From: JALZCH01 sp036387315
GTDB taxonomy: Bacteria > Acidobacteriota > Blastocatellia > Pyrinomonadales > Pyrinomonadaceae
Length of the DNA: 64,000 bases
Reading direction: 5' to 3'
Assembly: GCA_036387315.1 (NCBI GenBank)
Contig: DASVTY010000003.1
Span: 1 to 64,000, forward strand
The notes beneath the pieces were generated by a model, which saw only the letters and a list, made by a program, of their open reading frames with translations, did not search any database and had not been told where the DNA came from. Of the stretch, positions 16,960-25,482 are shown one piece after another; the first letter of the stretch is position 1, and each line of letters starts with the position of its first letter. A program made the position numbers and the translations under genes.

Positions 16960-19624
16960 CATTAAAGCCGCCCTCGCCTCGATAGAGGTCTTCAAAGCGC
17001 GTGAGTTCTTTGATAAATGTCAACGTGACCGCTCCGGTCGGACCGTTGCGCTGTTTGGCGATGATGATTTCGGCTTGATTAAAATTTTCGTCGGTCGGTT
17101 TGTAATATTCCTCGCGGAAAATAAACGCCACAACGTCAGCATCTTGCTCGATACTGTTATGAACAATAATGTCGTTGGCGACAAAGTTGTGCAGCTTATC
17201 AACGGTCAAATCATAAACTTCCTCTTCACCATCGAACTCGATTGAAACGATCTCGTCCCAGTAAACATCGCTTTCAGCCAAAGCCGAGAGATAATCCGAA
17301 CTGACTACCTGAGCAACCCGCAGCGCGCGGGAACGGCTTAGGTTTTGTTTATACAAGCCGGTTCCGCAATATGCTGTGTTAATTTGCTCCATCATTTGGC
17401 GCGTTGTCATTTTTAGATTAGTCATTGCCGGAACGACAGCCTCGCGCCAAATTGTATTTGGGATAACGTCACGATTAGTATTCTCGATCCGGTTTGCCAT
17501 AAAAGCGGCAATTTCGTTCAAGGATTCTGTTTTGTAACGACCGACCGCGCCGACTTTTTGAACGAATGTCTCCAAATCGGATTTTCCGCTGATGATGACG
17601 TGATATTGGTCGCGTCCTTTGCCTGACTGCGGAATTGTTCGCAGTCGCGCATTGATACCCAATCTTAAGAGTAAGGATTGAACATCACGCGCCAATCTTT
17701 CACTGCTGGAAGCATAATAAATCCTTGGGCGCGCTTTTTTGCCCTGAACCAATCGAACGCTCCCGTCAGTTGCCCAAAGATGCCGCAGGAAACAGGCAAT
17801 TCCGGTTTCAGGTTGATGAAAAACCTTTTCAGGAACGAATTTCTGATGCGACCTTAATCCCCAAATTCCTAACGATTCAAGCCATTCTGCAACGGCACTG
17901 CGAACATTATGCGTATGTCTTCGCGTTGAAGAAAGATAAACCTGAAGCCATTGTCTTTCTTCTTTAATTCGAGGTTTTACTTCATCACCGAAAATTTCAA
18001 CAGCCAAACTCGCAACCGTTTCGGCTAAGTCTTTTTCTCTTGTGGTGTATTGAATGGCGTGTCGCGGCAAAGTACAGCCGTCGCCGATTAAGTGTCCAAG
18101 CAAACCGAGTTCTGCAAACGACATTGTTTGCTCTGTCGAATTGGAAATGCGGCGCGGCAACGCGATAAATTCGCCTGTTTGCAATTCGTCCAAACGCTTC
18201 CAACCTGCGAAAGCAAGGAATTTGTGGTTTGCAGTAGCTCGAATAATTCGCCCTAAACGGGTTCGCAGACGGAAAACGGATTTTCTTCCCGTTGAGAAGG
18301 CGTTACTGACAACTGCCTTTTCCAGCTTCCACGTTTGTTTGTTCAAAGCCCAGACTTTGAAGCCTGATTTTCTAATTAAATGGGAAATGGGAATAACTTC
18401 GCCGGTTTCCGCTAAAGTTATCAGGCTGTCTCCGGTTAAACACCCCGACTCGCGTAAATCCGAAAGCTGAGGTTTGTGATCGGAACGATTTTCCGCCGCG
18501 CGAGACAACTGCGAGAGCGCGATCAGCGGCACATTTAACTCTTTCGCCAAACCTTTCAGTTCACGCGAGATTTGCGAAACTTCCTGCTGACGGGATTCGA
18601 TTCGCTTGTTGCCGCCCGTCATCAATTGCATATAGTCAACGATAATCAAATCGAGCCGCTTTTGCTCCGCCGCCAGACGCCGCGCTTTGGCGCGCATTTC
18701 CAAAACGGAAATTCCGGGAGTGTCGTCAATAAAAATCTTCGTCTCGGCTAAACGCCCAAGGGCTTCGCCGAGCCGTTCCCATTCCTGACGCGACAAAAAA
18801 CCATTGCGAAAACGATGCGCGTCAACCATCGCTTCCGAGCAAAGCATACGCATTACGAGCTGCTCTTTCGACATTTCGAGCGAGAAAAAACCGACGACCG
18901 CATCAGCTTGCAAAGCCGCGCGTTGCGCGATGTTCAAACAGAACGCCGTTTTTCCCATGCTAGGTCTTGCAGCTACAATAATTAAGTCGTTTCTCTGCAT
19001 GCCCGAAGTCATCGAATCCAGATCGCGGTAGCCGGTCGTTAAACCTGTCAGCGCGGAAGCGTCTTTGCGCTGCGCGTATTCCTGAACTTTGACGAAAACG
19101 TCTTCGGCGACCGGGCGAACGGCGACGAAACTTTGTTTGGTGCGTTTGTTGGCGAGCGCGAAAATCAACTGCTCGGCGCGGTCAAGGACGATTTCGGCGT
19201 CATCTTCTTCGGCGAGAGCTTCGGAAACGATGGTGTTGCAAGCCTTAATTAAATTGCGGGCGAGGGCTTTTTCTGAAACCAGCTTGGCGTAATGATGAAT
19301 GTTGTTGAAATGCGGCAAACCGTAAGTTAAATTTGCGATTGCCGCGACTCCGCCGTAAGATTCGAGCTTTCCTTCTTTTTTTAATTCTTCGCCGATTAAA
19401 ATCGGATCAATCTTTGCGCCGCGCTCGAACAGGGCAATCATTCCGTTAAAAACCGCGCGGTGAAAAGGCGAGTAAAAATCGTCCGGCGTGAGTTGTTCGA
19501 TTGCCTGATTAATCAGAGAATTATCGAGCAAAATCGCGCCCAAAATAGCGCGCTCGCCCTCGGTGTTCGAGGGCAGCGGGCGCTCCAGAAATTGGTCACG
19601 GTTTGCTTGAAAATCTCTCGCCAT
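16955..19624 (-). CDS. dnaB: Replicative DNA helicase DnaB with in-frame intein
   Basis: This is the hexameric helicase of the replication fork. The 889-residue frame is longer than the usual 450-470 because an intein occupies residues 395-823; the spliced protein is 460 residues. Before the insert are the N-terminal domain (GERAILGAILLD), Walker A ARPSMGKT near residue 225, and Walker B LIIVDYMQLM. The host sequence is interrupted between LSDLRESG and SIEQDADV and resumes to the end. It follows rplI, with a terminator between them. Confidence 0.95.
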   Translation of the reverse strand: MARDFQANRDQFLERPLPSNTEGERAILGAILLDNSLINQAIEQLTPDDFYSPFHRAVFNGMIALFERGAKIDPILIGEELKKEGKLESYGGVAAIANLTYGLPHFNNIHHYAKLVSEKALARNLIKACNTIVSEALAEEDDAEIVLDRAEQLIFALANKRTKQSFVAVRPVAEDVFVKVQEYAQRKDASALTGLTTGYRDLDSMTSGMQRNDLIIVAARPSMGKTAFCLNIAQRAALQADAVVGFFSLEMSKEQLVMRMLCSEAMVDAHRFRNGFLSRQEWERLGEALGRLAETKIFIDDTPGISVLEMRAKARRLAAEQKRLDLIIVDYMQLMTGGNKRIESRQQEVSQISRELKGLAKELNVPLIALSQLSRAAENRSDHKPQLSDLRESGCLTGDSLITLAETGEVIPISHLIRKSGFKVWALNKQTWKLEKAVVSNAFSTGRKSVFRLRTRLGRIIRATANHKFLAFAGWKRLDELQTGEFIALPRRISNSTEQTMSFAELGLLGHLIGDGCTLPRHAIQYTTREKDLAETVASLAVEIFGDEVKPRIKEERQWLQVYLSSTRRHTHNVRSAVAEWLESLGIWGLRSHQKFVPEKVFHQPETGIACFLRHLWATDGSVRLVQGKKARPRIYYASSSERLARDVQSLLLRLGINARLRTIPQSGKGRDQYHVIISGKSDLETFVQKVGAVGRYKTESLNEIAAFMANRIENTNRDVIPNTIWREAVVPAMTNLKMTTRQMMEQINTAYCGTGLYKQNLSRSRALRVAQVVSSDYLSALAESDVYWDEIVSIEFDGEEEVYDLTVDKLHNFVANDIIVHNSIEQDADVVAFIFREEYYKPTDENFNQAEIIIAKQRNGPTGAVTLTFIKELTRFEDLYRGEGGFNE
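17156..18442 (-). other. DnaB intein with LAGLIDADG homing endonuclease
   Basis: The 429-residue insertion starts with Cys (CLTGDSLI) and ends with FVANDIIVHN directly before Ser, the chemistry needed for protein splicing. Block B appears as ATANHKFLAF. Two dodecapeptide motifs (LLGHLIGDG and LRHLWATDG) mark a LAGLIDADG endonuclease, so it is a full-size, potentially mobile intein. The insertion point (RESG before, SIEQ after) and the terminal sequences match the well-known Synechocystis DnaB intein. The frame is intact, so splicing is expected to work. Confidence 0.95.
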
Positions 19625-19637
19625 TCGATTTTAGAAA

Positions 19638-19694
19638 GGAAAAAAGACAAAAAAAGACTGCAAGTCGTCAAAAGTTTTGACGCTACTTGCAGTC
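19638..19694 (-). terminator. Rho-independent terminator after rplI
   Basis: On the minus strand GACTGCAAGT ... ACTTGCAGTC (19656-19694) forms a long hairpin followed by T7, GTC and T6. It lies between the rplI stop and the dnaB start, so it should end or attenuate the ribosomal-protein transcript before dnaB. Confidence 0.88.
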
Positions 19695-19759
19695 AGTAAT
19701 TTACTACAAGCCGGGCGTAGAGCAAAGCGATTTCCGCCGCTTGCAATGCCCCGTAAAAT

Positions 19760-20317
19760 TTAGGCTTCAGCCGTATCGGTTCCCGCTTCAGTTCCGGCGT
19801 TTTGGTTATCGCCCGCGTTCTCAGCAGTTTCCGGCGCTTCAGTTTTTTTCTGCGCGCGAACGCCGCCTTCCCCTAAAACTTCGATTGGAATTTCAATCGT
19901 AACTTCGCGGTGAAGTCGAACGTGAGCCGTGTAATCGCCGAGTTCTTTGATCGTTTCGTCCAAAGAAATTCGTCGGCGGTCAATCTCATAGCCTTTCGCT
20001 TTGAGAGCTTCGGCGACATCCATCGTCGTCACCGAACCGAAAAGAAGACCGTGTTCGCCCGCGCGTCGCTCAAACGAAAGCGTAATGCCTTTCATCTGTT
20101 CGCCCTGCATATCGGCGGTTGATTTTTCTTTCGCCTCTCTTTTCAAGAGCGCAGCGCGCTCGTTTTCAACTTGTTTGACGTTGCCTTTGGTGGCTGTGAT
20201 GGCGATTCCACGCGGGATCAGATAATTGCGCGCGTAACCGGCTTTGACTTTGACGATTTCGCCGCGTCCGCCCAGATTGTCAACGTCTTCGCGTAAAAGA
20301 ACTTGTGTTGTAGCCAT
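19760..20317 (-). CDS. rplI: 50S ribosomal protein L9
   Basis: The 185-residue protein has the L9 N-terminal signature VLLREDVDNLGGRGEIVKVKAGYARNY (split over residues 6-32), a central helix and the C-terminal rRNA-binding domain. It carries an extra acidic, Ala/Glu-rich tail of about 35 residues beyond the usual 150. The ATG has AAAGGAT upstream. It is the third gene of the rpsF-rpsR-rplI operon. Confidence 0.96.
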   Translation of the reverse strand: MATTQVLLREDVDNLGGRGEIVKVKAGYARNYLIPRGIAITATKGNVKQVENERAALLKREAKEKSTADMQGEQMKGITLSFERRAGEHGLLFGSVTTMDVAEALKAKGYEIDRRRISLDETIKELGDYTAHVRLHREVTIEIPIEVLGEGGVRAQKKTEAPETAENAGDNQNAGTEAGTDTAEA

Positions 20318-20344
20318 TTTTAATAAAAATCCTTTCTTTTTCGT

Positions 20345-20644
20345 TTAGTCGGTGACAAACGGCAAAAATGCGATTGTCCGGGCGCGTTTGATCGCTTCGG
20401 CGAGCATTCGCTGGTGAATCGCGCAGTTGCCCGAAATGCGGCGCGGCATAATTTTGCCGCGTTCGGGAATAAACGCATTTAAAAACTTGATGTCTTTAAA
20501 ATCAATAATATCAACTTTGTCGCGGCACAGAGCGCAGGATTTTTTGCGCGAGACGCGGCGAAAACCGCCGCGCATCTGGCGAAACTCCTGCTCGATGCTT
20601 TCCATTCCCTGAAATGTTTCGTTTCCGTTTTCTTGTTCTGCCAT
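20345..20644 (-). CDS. rpsR: 30S ribosomal protein S18
   Basis: The 99-residue protein has the S18 core: CALCRDKVDIIDFKD near residue 36, then ISGNCAIHQRMLAEAIKRAR near residue 72. The first 30 residues are an acidic and Gly/Arg-rich extension. S18 binds next to S6 on the small subunit platform, and the gene lies between rpsF and rplI as in most bacteria. Two CXXC-like cysteines (CALC) suggest a zinc-type S18. Confidence 0.96.
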   Translation of the reverse strand: MAEQENGNETFQGMESIEQEFRQMRGGFRRVSRKKSCALCRDKVDIIDFKDIKFLNAFIPERGKIMPRRISGNCAIHQRMLAEAIKRARTIAFLPFVTD

Positions 20645-20667
20645 ATTTTTTAAAGCGTGCAGGCTAT

Positions 20668-21108
20668 TTAAGCCTCGACGGTTTCCTCCTCTGTTGCCGC
20701 TGGCGCCGCAAAATTAAAATCGTCATTGCGATGTCGCCTGCCGCCTCCGCCCGAACTGCGGCGCGAGGCTTTGCGCTCGCGTTTGGCTTTGAATTTCGCG
20801 GCGCGGCGACGGTCTTCGTCAACTCTGACCGTGATGTAGCGAACAACAGCGTCGCTGACGCGCATACGGCGCTCAAGCTCGGCGATTTCCTGTCCGCTGC
20901 CGTCAATTTCAAAAAGGAAATAGCGTCCTTCGGTTTGATGTTTGATTTCGTAAGCCAGGCGGCGCATTCCCATATCTTCTGATTTGGTTATCGTTCCGCC
21001 TTGTTTTTCGATGATTCCGGCAACGCTTGCGGGAAAACCTGCTAAATCTTCTTCTGATGAATTGCGGTCAACAATTACGACCACTTCGTATGTTCTAGTT
21101 TTTGCCAT
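20668..21108 (-). CDS. rpsF: 30S ribosomal protein S6
   Basis: The 146-residue protein starts with MAKTRTYEVVVIVDRN, followed by the conserved MGMRRLAYEIKHQTEGRYF and a final VRYITVRVDED strand. The last 45 residues are an Arg/Lys-rich then acidic extension. S6 pairs with S18 on the ribosome. A GAGAGGAGAAAG site precedes the ATG. It is the first gene of the operon, with a heptamer hairpin upstream. Confidence 0.96.
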   Translation of the reverse strand: MAKTRTYEVVVIVDRNSSEEDLAGFPASVAGIIEKQGGTITKSEDMGMRRLAYEIKHQTEGRYFLFEIDGSGQEIAELERRMRVSDAVVRYITVRVDEDRRRAAKFKAKRERKASRRSSGGGGRRHRNDDFNFAAPAATEEETVEA

Positions 21109-21163
21109 CTTTCTCCTCTCGGATATTTAGCCTCGTCTCTAAGGACGAAGCGAAGAGTCATTC

Positions 21164-21250
21164 AATTTTGGATTTTGGATTTTAGATTTTGGATTAAAAG
21201 CCAATGCGTTTTTTAATCCAAAATCTAAAATCCAAAATCCAAAATCAATT
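21164..21250. repeat. Heptamer inverted-repeat element (TTTGGAT words)
   Basis: The left arm (about 21166-21199) consists of TTTGGAT and TTTAGAT words. The right arm (about 21211-21250) has the complementary ATCCAAA and ATCTAAA words. The short loop is about 12-20 nt. It lies between the pth stop and rpsF and its right arm runs into the last codons of pth. Confidence 0.88.
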
Positions 21251-21808
21251 AAATTGTGCCATCGCTTTTTCCACGCCGTCTCGAATGACGGCGCGAATCG
21301 CGTCGGCGCTGCGTTTTAAAATTTCTGCAAGCTCGGCTTGCTCCTGTTTGGAAAATCGTTCCAAAACAAAATTTCTCGTGTTTGCAAGCGGGTGTTCAGG
21401 TTGAATCCCGATTCGCAACCGGATGAATTCTTCGGTTTTCAAATTCGCGGCGATTGATTTCAAACCGTTGTGTCCGCCGGAAGAACCGCGCGGTCGAAGC
21501 CGAATTTTGCCGAACGGCAAAGCCAAATCGTCACTGACGACTATCAGTTTCGATTTATCGTCCCGATATTCGTTTTTCGCCAAAAGGCACGAAATTGATT
21601 CGCCGCTCAAATTCATAAACGTCTGCGGCTTGACCAATTCGACGCGCTCGTTTTCGATTTCGATTCGCCCTAAAAAAGCGCGGCAATCTTTGCGTTTAAT
21701 TTGCATTCCGCCCAGTTCAGCCAGCAAATCTACAAGCAAAAACCCGACGTTATGTCTGGTTAACTCGTAATCCGTGCCCGGATTTCCCAAACCGACTATC
21801 AAACGCAC
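21245..21808 (-). CDS. pth: Peptidyl-tRNA hydrolase
   Basis: This enzyme releases peptides from peptidyl-tRNA that has dropped off the ribosome. The 187-residue protein begins MRLIVGLGNPGTDYELTRHN, with catalytic His in TRHNVGF (about residue 20) and the KPQTFMNLSG block near residue 60. GGHNGLKS follows near residue 113. The start is a GTG at 21808 with no ribosome binding site; upstream is an AATTACG-word repeat element. The position between rplY and rpsF is a common gene order. Confidence 0.95.
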   Translation of the reverse strand: MRLIVGLGNPGTDYELTRHNVGFLLVDLLAELGGMQIKRKDCRAFLGRIEIENERVELVKPQTFMNLSGESISCLLAKNEYRDDKSKLIVVSDDLALPFGKIRLRPRGSSGGHNGLKSIAANLKTEEFIRLRIGIQPEHPLANTRNFVLERFSKQEQAELAEILKRSADAIRAVIRDGVEKAMAQFN

Positions 21809-21813
21809 CGTTT

Positions 21814-21907
21814 CAATTACGAATTACGAATTTCAAATTACGAATGTCGGAATTGATTTTTTAAAATATTCCTTCATTCGTAATTCGTAATTTGAAATTC
21901 GTAATTG
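21814..21907. repeat. Heptamer inverted-repeat element (AATTACG words), copy A
   Basis: Left arm 21814-21846 and right arm 21875-21907 each have 33 nt made of AATTACG words plus one AATTTCA word. In the left arm the AATTTCA word is third, while in the complement of the right arm it is second, so word order is permuted. The loop and the right arm resemble 37725-37812. It fills the space between the rplY stop and the pth start. Confidence 0.9.
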
Positions 21908-21911
21908 ATTT

Positions 21912-22565
21912 CTATTCTTCGTCTCCGCCTTTTTCTTCAACCACTTCAGGCTCGCCCGGTTCGACTTGCGATGTCAGAGACGCTTCGAGCGCTTCTTCGG
22001 ACACGTATTTCACCGAAGCGACAACCTGTTTCGGGTCTGCTAAAAGCGTAATTCCTTCCGGCGGTTTGATGTCTTCGATATGCAGGACTTCATTTAAGCC
22101 GAGATTGGAAACGTCAGCTAAAATCGCATCTGGAATCAAGCTTGGACGGCAGCGAATTTGAACGTTGTGCAAAACAAGATCGAGAATACCGCCGTCATCA
22201 ATGACGCCTCTCGCTTCGCCTTCAACGTGAAGCGGGACGGTGACTTCTACTTCTTGCCCGCGGACAAGACGCTTTAAATCGGCGTGTTTCAATTTGCCCT
22301 TGAGCGGGTCAATTTGCCGATCTACAAACATAACTTCGGAAGCGCCCGCGCCGTCAACATCAATTGTAAAAATCGTCGAAGCGCCGCGATCAGTACGCAA
22401 AATCGCCGCCAAATCGCGCAGGTCAGCCGCCGCTGAAACTGCTTCGCCTTCCCCGCCATAAATCGTCACCGGCACTTTGCCCGCAGCACGCAAACGGCGC
22501 GAATCATTTTTACCGCGCCCTTCCCTAACCTGGGCTTTAACCGTAACTTGTTCGTTATTTGCCAT
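21912..22565 (-). CDS. rplY: 50S ribosomal protein L25/TL5 (Ctc form)
   Basis: The 217-residue protein has the L25 domain that binds 5S rRNA (VREGRGKNDSRRLRAAGKVP near residue 13 onward) and a C-terminal TL5/Ctc beta domain (GVPxHVEGEA-like VPLHVEGEARGV, and LNEVLHIEDIKPPEGI). The last 20 residues are acidic. The long form is usual outside enteric bacteria. The gene lies between prs and pth, the common ctc position. Confidence 0.94.
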   Translation of the reverse strand: MANNEQVTVKAQVREGRGKNDSRRLRAAGKVPVTIYGGEGEAVSAAADLRDLAAILRTDRGASTIFTIDVDGAGASEVMFVDRQIDPLKGKLKHADLKRLVRGQEVEVTVPLHVEGEARGVIDDGGILDLVLHNVQIRCRPSLIPDAILADVSNLGLNEVLHIEDIKPPEGITLLADPKQVVASVKYVSEEALEASLTSQVEPGEPEVVEEKGGDEE

Positions 22566-22582
22566 AACTAAATATTGAAATT

Positions 22583-22669
22583 AACCGCCGAGACGCAGAG
22601 ACGCCGAGTTAAAATATAAACTCTAAAATCTCTTTGTCTTTCCTCCGCGTCTCTGCGTCTCGGCGGTGA
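22583..22669. repeat. Inverted-repeat element (GAGACGC words)
   Basis: ACCGCCGAGACGCAGAGACG near 22583 pairs almost perfectly with the complement ending near 22668, around a 35-nt AT-rich loop. Units GAGACGC and AGAGACGC are tandem-like. It occupies the gap between prs and rplY. Confidence 0.8.
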
Positions 22670-22678
22670 AAAAATTAA

Positions 22679-23626
22679 CTAAACAAAAAGTGAAGAAACG
22701 CTGGTCTCTTCGTGAATTGATTTAATCGCGCGCGCTAAAATTCGCGCTACGCTTAAAACTTTTACTTTGCTCATCGAAGCCCCGGCTTCGGAAAGCGGAA
22801 TCGTATCGGTCACGACGACTTGCTCATATTCCGATTTTTCGAGCTTTTCAATCGCCTGCCCCGACAAAACCGGATGCGTGAAACAAGTGTGAATGCGTTC
22901 CGCGCCCGCATTTTTCAACGCTTCCGCAACTTTTGTCAGCGAACCGCCCGTGTCGCACATATCGTCAACGACGATGCAATTTTTGCCGCGAACATCACCG
23001 ACGACATTCATCACTTCCGCAACATTCGCTTTTTCGCGCCGCTTGTCGCAGAGCGCAAGCCCGGCGTCGAGCCTTTTTGCGTAAGCTCTTGCTCGTTCCG
23101 CGCCGCCCGTATCCGGCGAAACGACTGTCAGATTCGGCATCCGATTATCCTGGTAATAACTGATAAATTCGGGCGCGGCGTACAAATGGTCAACGGGAAT
23201 GTCAAAAAAGCCTTGAATCTGCGAAGCGTGCAAATCCATTGTCAAAACGCGATTGACTCCGGCGGCTTCGATCAAATTGGCAACGAGTTTTGAAGCAATC
23301 GGAACGCGCGGACGGTCTTTTTTGTCCGAGCGCGCAAAACCGAAATACGGAATTACCGCCGTGATTCTTTCCGCCGACGAGCGGCGAAAAGCGTCAACCA
23401 TAATCAGCAAATCCATCAAATTGCGGTCTGACGGCGGACAAGTCGGCTGAACGATAAAAACGTCCGCGCCGCGCACATTTTCTTCAATAAAAAAATTAAA
23501 TTCGCCGTCGGAAAAACGCTTGTTGCTCGAACGCCCCAGATCGCAGCTTAAATAATGACAAATGTCATCAGCCAGCCGCGGATTTGCGTTTCCCGAAAAG
23601 ACTTTGATGCTGCCCGTTACGCTCAT
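22679..23626 (-). CDS. prs: Ribose-phosphate pyrophosphokinase (PRPP synthetase)
   Basis: This enzyme makes PRPP from ribose-5-phosphate and ATP for nucleotide, His and Trp synthesis. The start is the ATG at 23626 (MSVTGSIKVFSGN); the longer frame runs into a repeat element and begins with TTG. The 315-residue length fits class I. Visible motifs are the flexible loop region SDKKDRPRVPI, the PRPP loop VVDDMCDTGGSL and the metal site TMDLHASQIQGFF. It sits between ispE/tRNA-Gln and rplY. Confidence 0.96.
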   Translation of the reverse strand: MSVTGSIKVFSGNANPRLADDICHYLSCDLGRSSNKRFSDGEFNFFIEENVRGADVFIVQPTCPPSDRNLMDLLIMVDAFRRSSAERITAVIPYFGFARSDKKDRPRVPIASKLVANLIEAAGVNRVLTMDLHASQIQGFFDIPVDHLYAAPEFISYYQDNRMPNLTVVSPDTGGAERARAYAKRLDAGLALCDKRREKANVAEVMNVVGDVRGKNCIVVDDMCDTGGSLTKVAEALKNAGAERIHTCFTHPVLSGQAIEKLEKSEYEQVVVTDTIPLSEAGASMSKVKVLSVARILARAIKSIHEETSVSSLFV

Positions 23627-23634
23627 AAAAACGA

Positions 23635-23708
23635 GTGACAGGAAACAAGTGACAGGTGACAAGCGTGTAAACGCTTTCGCTTGTCACCTGTCACTTGTTT
23701 CCTGTTAC
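23635..23708. repeat. Heptamer inverted-repeat element (GTGACAR words)
   Basis: Left arm 23635-23665 reads GTGACAG, GAAACAA, GTGACAG, GTGACAA. Right arm 23679-23708 is its near-perfect complement, with a 13-nt loop. It lies between tRNA-Gln and the prs start. Confidence 0.88.
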
Positions 23709-23719
23709 CGAATTTTTGA

Positions 23720-23791
23720 CTGGGGCGGGAGGATTCGAACCTACGAGTGCCGGATCCAAAGACCGGTGCCTTACCACTTGGCTACGCCCCA
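23720..23791 (-). tRNA. tRNA-Gln (anticodon TTG)
   Basis: A complete cloverleaf is readable on the minus strand: acceptor TGGGGCG/CGCCCCA, D arm GCCAAGTGGTAAGGC, anticodon stem CCGGT/TCCGG with loop CTTTGGA, and T arm GTAGGTTCGAATCC. The anticodon is TTG, reading CAA and by wobble CAG. The 3' CCA is not encoded. Its place between ispE and prs is a common bacterial arrangement. Confidence 0.95.
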
Positions 23792-23807
23792 ATAAACTGC
23801 TTGAATG

Positions 23808-24719
23808 TTAACTCAAATCTTCGAGCAGATTCCAACACGGCTCAAGCTGCTTTCGGTATTCGGCGCGCGAAATTGTTTCGCACGAACACACTCGCCATGT
23901 CGGTTCATTTTGACCGAAAAGCCGCGCCGCCTGCTGCCGTGATTCAATGTTGTCAAAGATTGCGAAAACGCTCGCTCCGCTGCCTGAAAGAAGCGCGCCG
24001 CTTGCGCCCGCCTGCAAAAGCCGGCTCTTAACTCTTGCGATTTCCGGTCTCAGCCGGAAAATTGTCTTTTCAAAATCGTTATGTAAACCCGTTTGTAGAA
24101 AATCAGCGTTTTTGGCTTCAAAACGACAAATTTCAAGGATAGTTTTTGACATTTCGTTTGTCAAGAGCGGCGCGCCGAGCGCTTGATAAGCCTCGCCCGT
24201 CGGCACATTTTCATCAGGCGTGATAATCAGCAACAATGTTTTCGGAGCATCCGGCAAAGATTCGATTTCAGTTCCAAGTCCCGTTCCGAGAGCAGTTCCC
24301 CCCGTTAAAAAAAACGGCACGTCTGCGCCCAGCTTCGCGCCGATTTCACTTAATTCACTTTTATTTGTTTTTATTTCCCACAAATGCGCGAGCGCGATTA
24401 ATGTGATTGCAGCATCGCTCGAACCGCCGCCCAAACCTCCGGGCGACGGAATTTGTTTTTCGAGATGAATTCGCGCTCCCTTTATAATTGAAAATCTTTC
24501 GCGCAAAGCGTTCGCGGCGCGTAAAACCAAATTTCTCTCATCAATCGGCATTCCGGGCGAATCGCAAGTCAAAATAAGCTCGCTCGCCGACTCGAAAGTT
24601 AATCGGTCGGCGAGCGAAACGGTTTGAAAAACCGTGCAAATTTCGTGAAAACGGTCTGCGCGTTTTCCTAAAACGCGCAGCGTCCAGTTGATTTTGGCGA
24701 AAGCCGGAAACTTTAACAT
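23808..24719 (-). CDS. ispE: 4-diphosphocytidyl-2-C-methyl-D-erythritol kinase
   Basis: This GHMP kinase phosphorylates CDP-methylerythritol in the MEP isoprenoid pathway. The 303-residue protein starts at ATG 24719 (MLKFPAFAKINWTL). The ATP loop IPSPGGLGGGSSDAA is near residue 95, the third GHMP motif is GASGALLSGSGASVFA near residue 255, and the AKINW substrate motif is at the N-terminus. An AATTACG-word array abuts the start codon. Confidence 0.95.
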   Translation of the reverse strand: MLKFPAFAKINWTLRVLGKRADRFHEICTVFQTVSLADRLTFESASELILTCDSPGMPIDERNLVLRAANALRERFSIIKGARIHLEKQIPSPGGLGGGSSDAAITLIALAHLWEIKTNKSELSEIGAKLGADVPFFLTGGTALGTGLGTEIESLPDAPKTLLLIITPDENVPTGEAYQALGAPLLTNEMSKTILEICRFEAKNADFLQTGLHNDFEKTIFRLRPEIARVKSRLLQAGASGALLSGSGASVFAIFDNIESRQQAARLFGQNEPTWRVCSCETISRAEYRKQLEPCWNLLEDLS

Positions 24720-24720
24720 C

Positions 24721-24784
24721 AATTACGAATTACGAATTACGAATTACGAATTCGCCAGTGTTAAAGCTCGTAATTCTTAATTCG
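24721..24784. repeat. Heptamer inverted-repeat element (AATTACG words), short form
   Basis: The left arm 24721-24754 has four AATTACG words in tandem. The right arm 24769-24784 keeps only about 16 nt of complementary sequence (CGTAATTCTTAATTCG). It fills the gap between ispE and the next gene and overlaps its last codons. Confidence 0.8.
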
Positions 24785-25469
24785 TCGCTTTTAGACTTTT
24801 GACAGTGCCGCGAGCGATCTGCGGTTTATTATCCAAAATTTGAAATGAATTGAAAAATTTGTCCACCTCAGCTTGAAAAACTTTGGCTAGAGCGGGCGTC
24901 GCGCTGTTTAAATCCGGCATTCCGACGAAAAGCATATAAACTCGGTTTTTGGTGGCGAATGCGCGCACTTTGTAATGTAAGCCGTCCTGGACGAATGTCA
25001 TATCACTTATAAAAACACCGCTCGGCAACATTTTGGCTTTTTCAAATTCCATCCATTCCCGAAGCATAAGATCGTCCGTCGAGCTTTCGGAAGATAAAAC
25101 CAGAATGCCGCTTTTTTCGTCGTAATCAATTTTTTGCCATTTGTAATCAATGACTAAAATACGGAAACCGCTCCATTGTGCCTCCAAATCGTAAACCGAC
25201 ACATTGTTCAAAAACGAAACCTCAACTTGGGCGTGTGTTTTTACGACTTGGCTTCTGATTGCCGAAACGATTTTTTGCTTTTCCGCAGAATCCATTTCTT
25301 CCGGTTGTGCGGGCAGAGAAACTTTAAAATTCTTTTCCGCAGGCGAAAAAGTTTTCCAAGCCTCAAGCTGGCGATTTGCCGTTTGCGAGCTTGTTTGCGC
25401 CGCACAGCCGCAAACAAAAACGAAGGCGATCAGAAACGTGGCGAGCGAATAATGGAAGTATTTTTTCAT
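24777..25469 (-). CDS. Putative lipoprotein of unknown function
   Basis: The 230-residue protein has an N-terminal hydrophobic segment followed by VCGCAAQ, a plausible lipobox, so it may be a lipidated envelope protein. The mature part has a repeated theme of beta strands (FKVSLPAQPEEMD, RILVIDYKWQKIDYD, YMLFVGMPDLN) ending in FFNSFQIL. This resembles secreted one-domain proteins common in this phylum whose function is undefined. The ATG is clear. It is flanked by two different hairpin elements. Confidence 0.75.
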   Translation of the reverse strand: MKKYFHYSLATFLIAFVFVCGCAAQTSSQTANRQLEAWKTFSPAEKNFKVSLPAQPEEMDSAEKQKIVSAIRSQVVKTHAQVEVSFLNNVSVYDLEAQWSGFRILVIDYKWQKIDYDEKSGILVLSSESSTDDLMLREWMEFEKAKMLPSGVFISDMTFVQDGLHYKVRAFATKNRVYMLFVGMPDLNSATPALAKVFQAEVDKFFNSFQILDNKPQIARGTVKSLKATN

Positions 25470-25482
25470 AACTGTTGGTAGG

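Noticed and set aside
16955..19624. Frameshift or fusion in DnaB
   Set aside because: The extra 429 residues start with Cys and end with HN before Ser and contain endonuclease motifs, so this is an intein, not a sequencing error.
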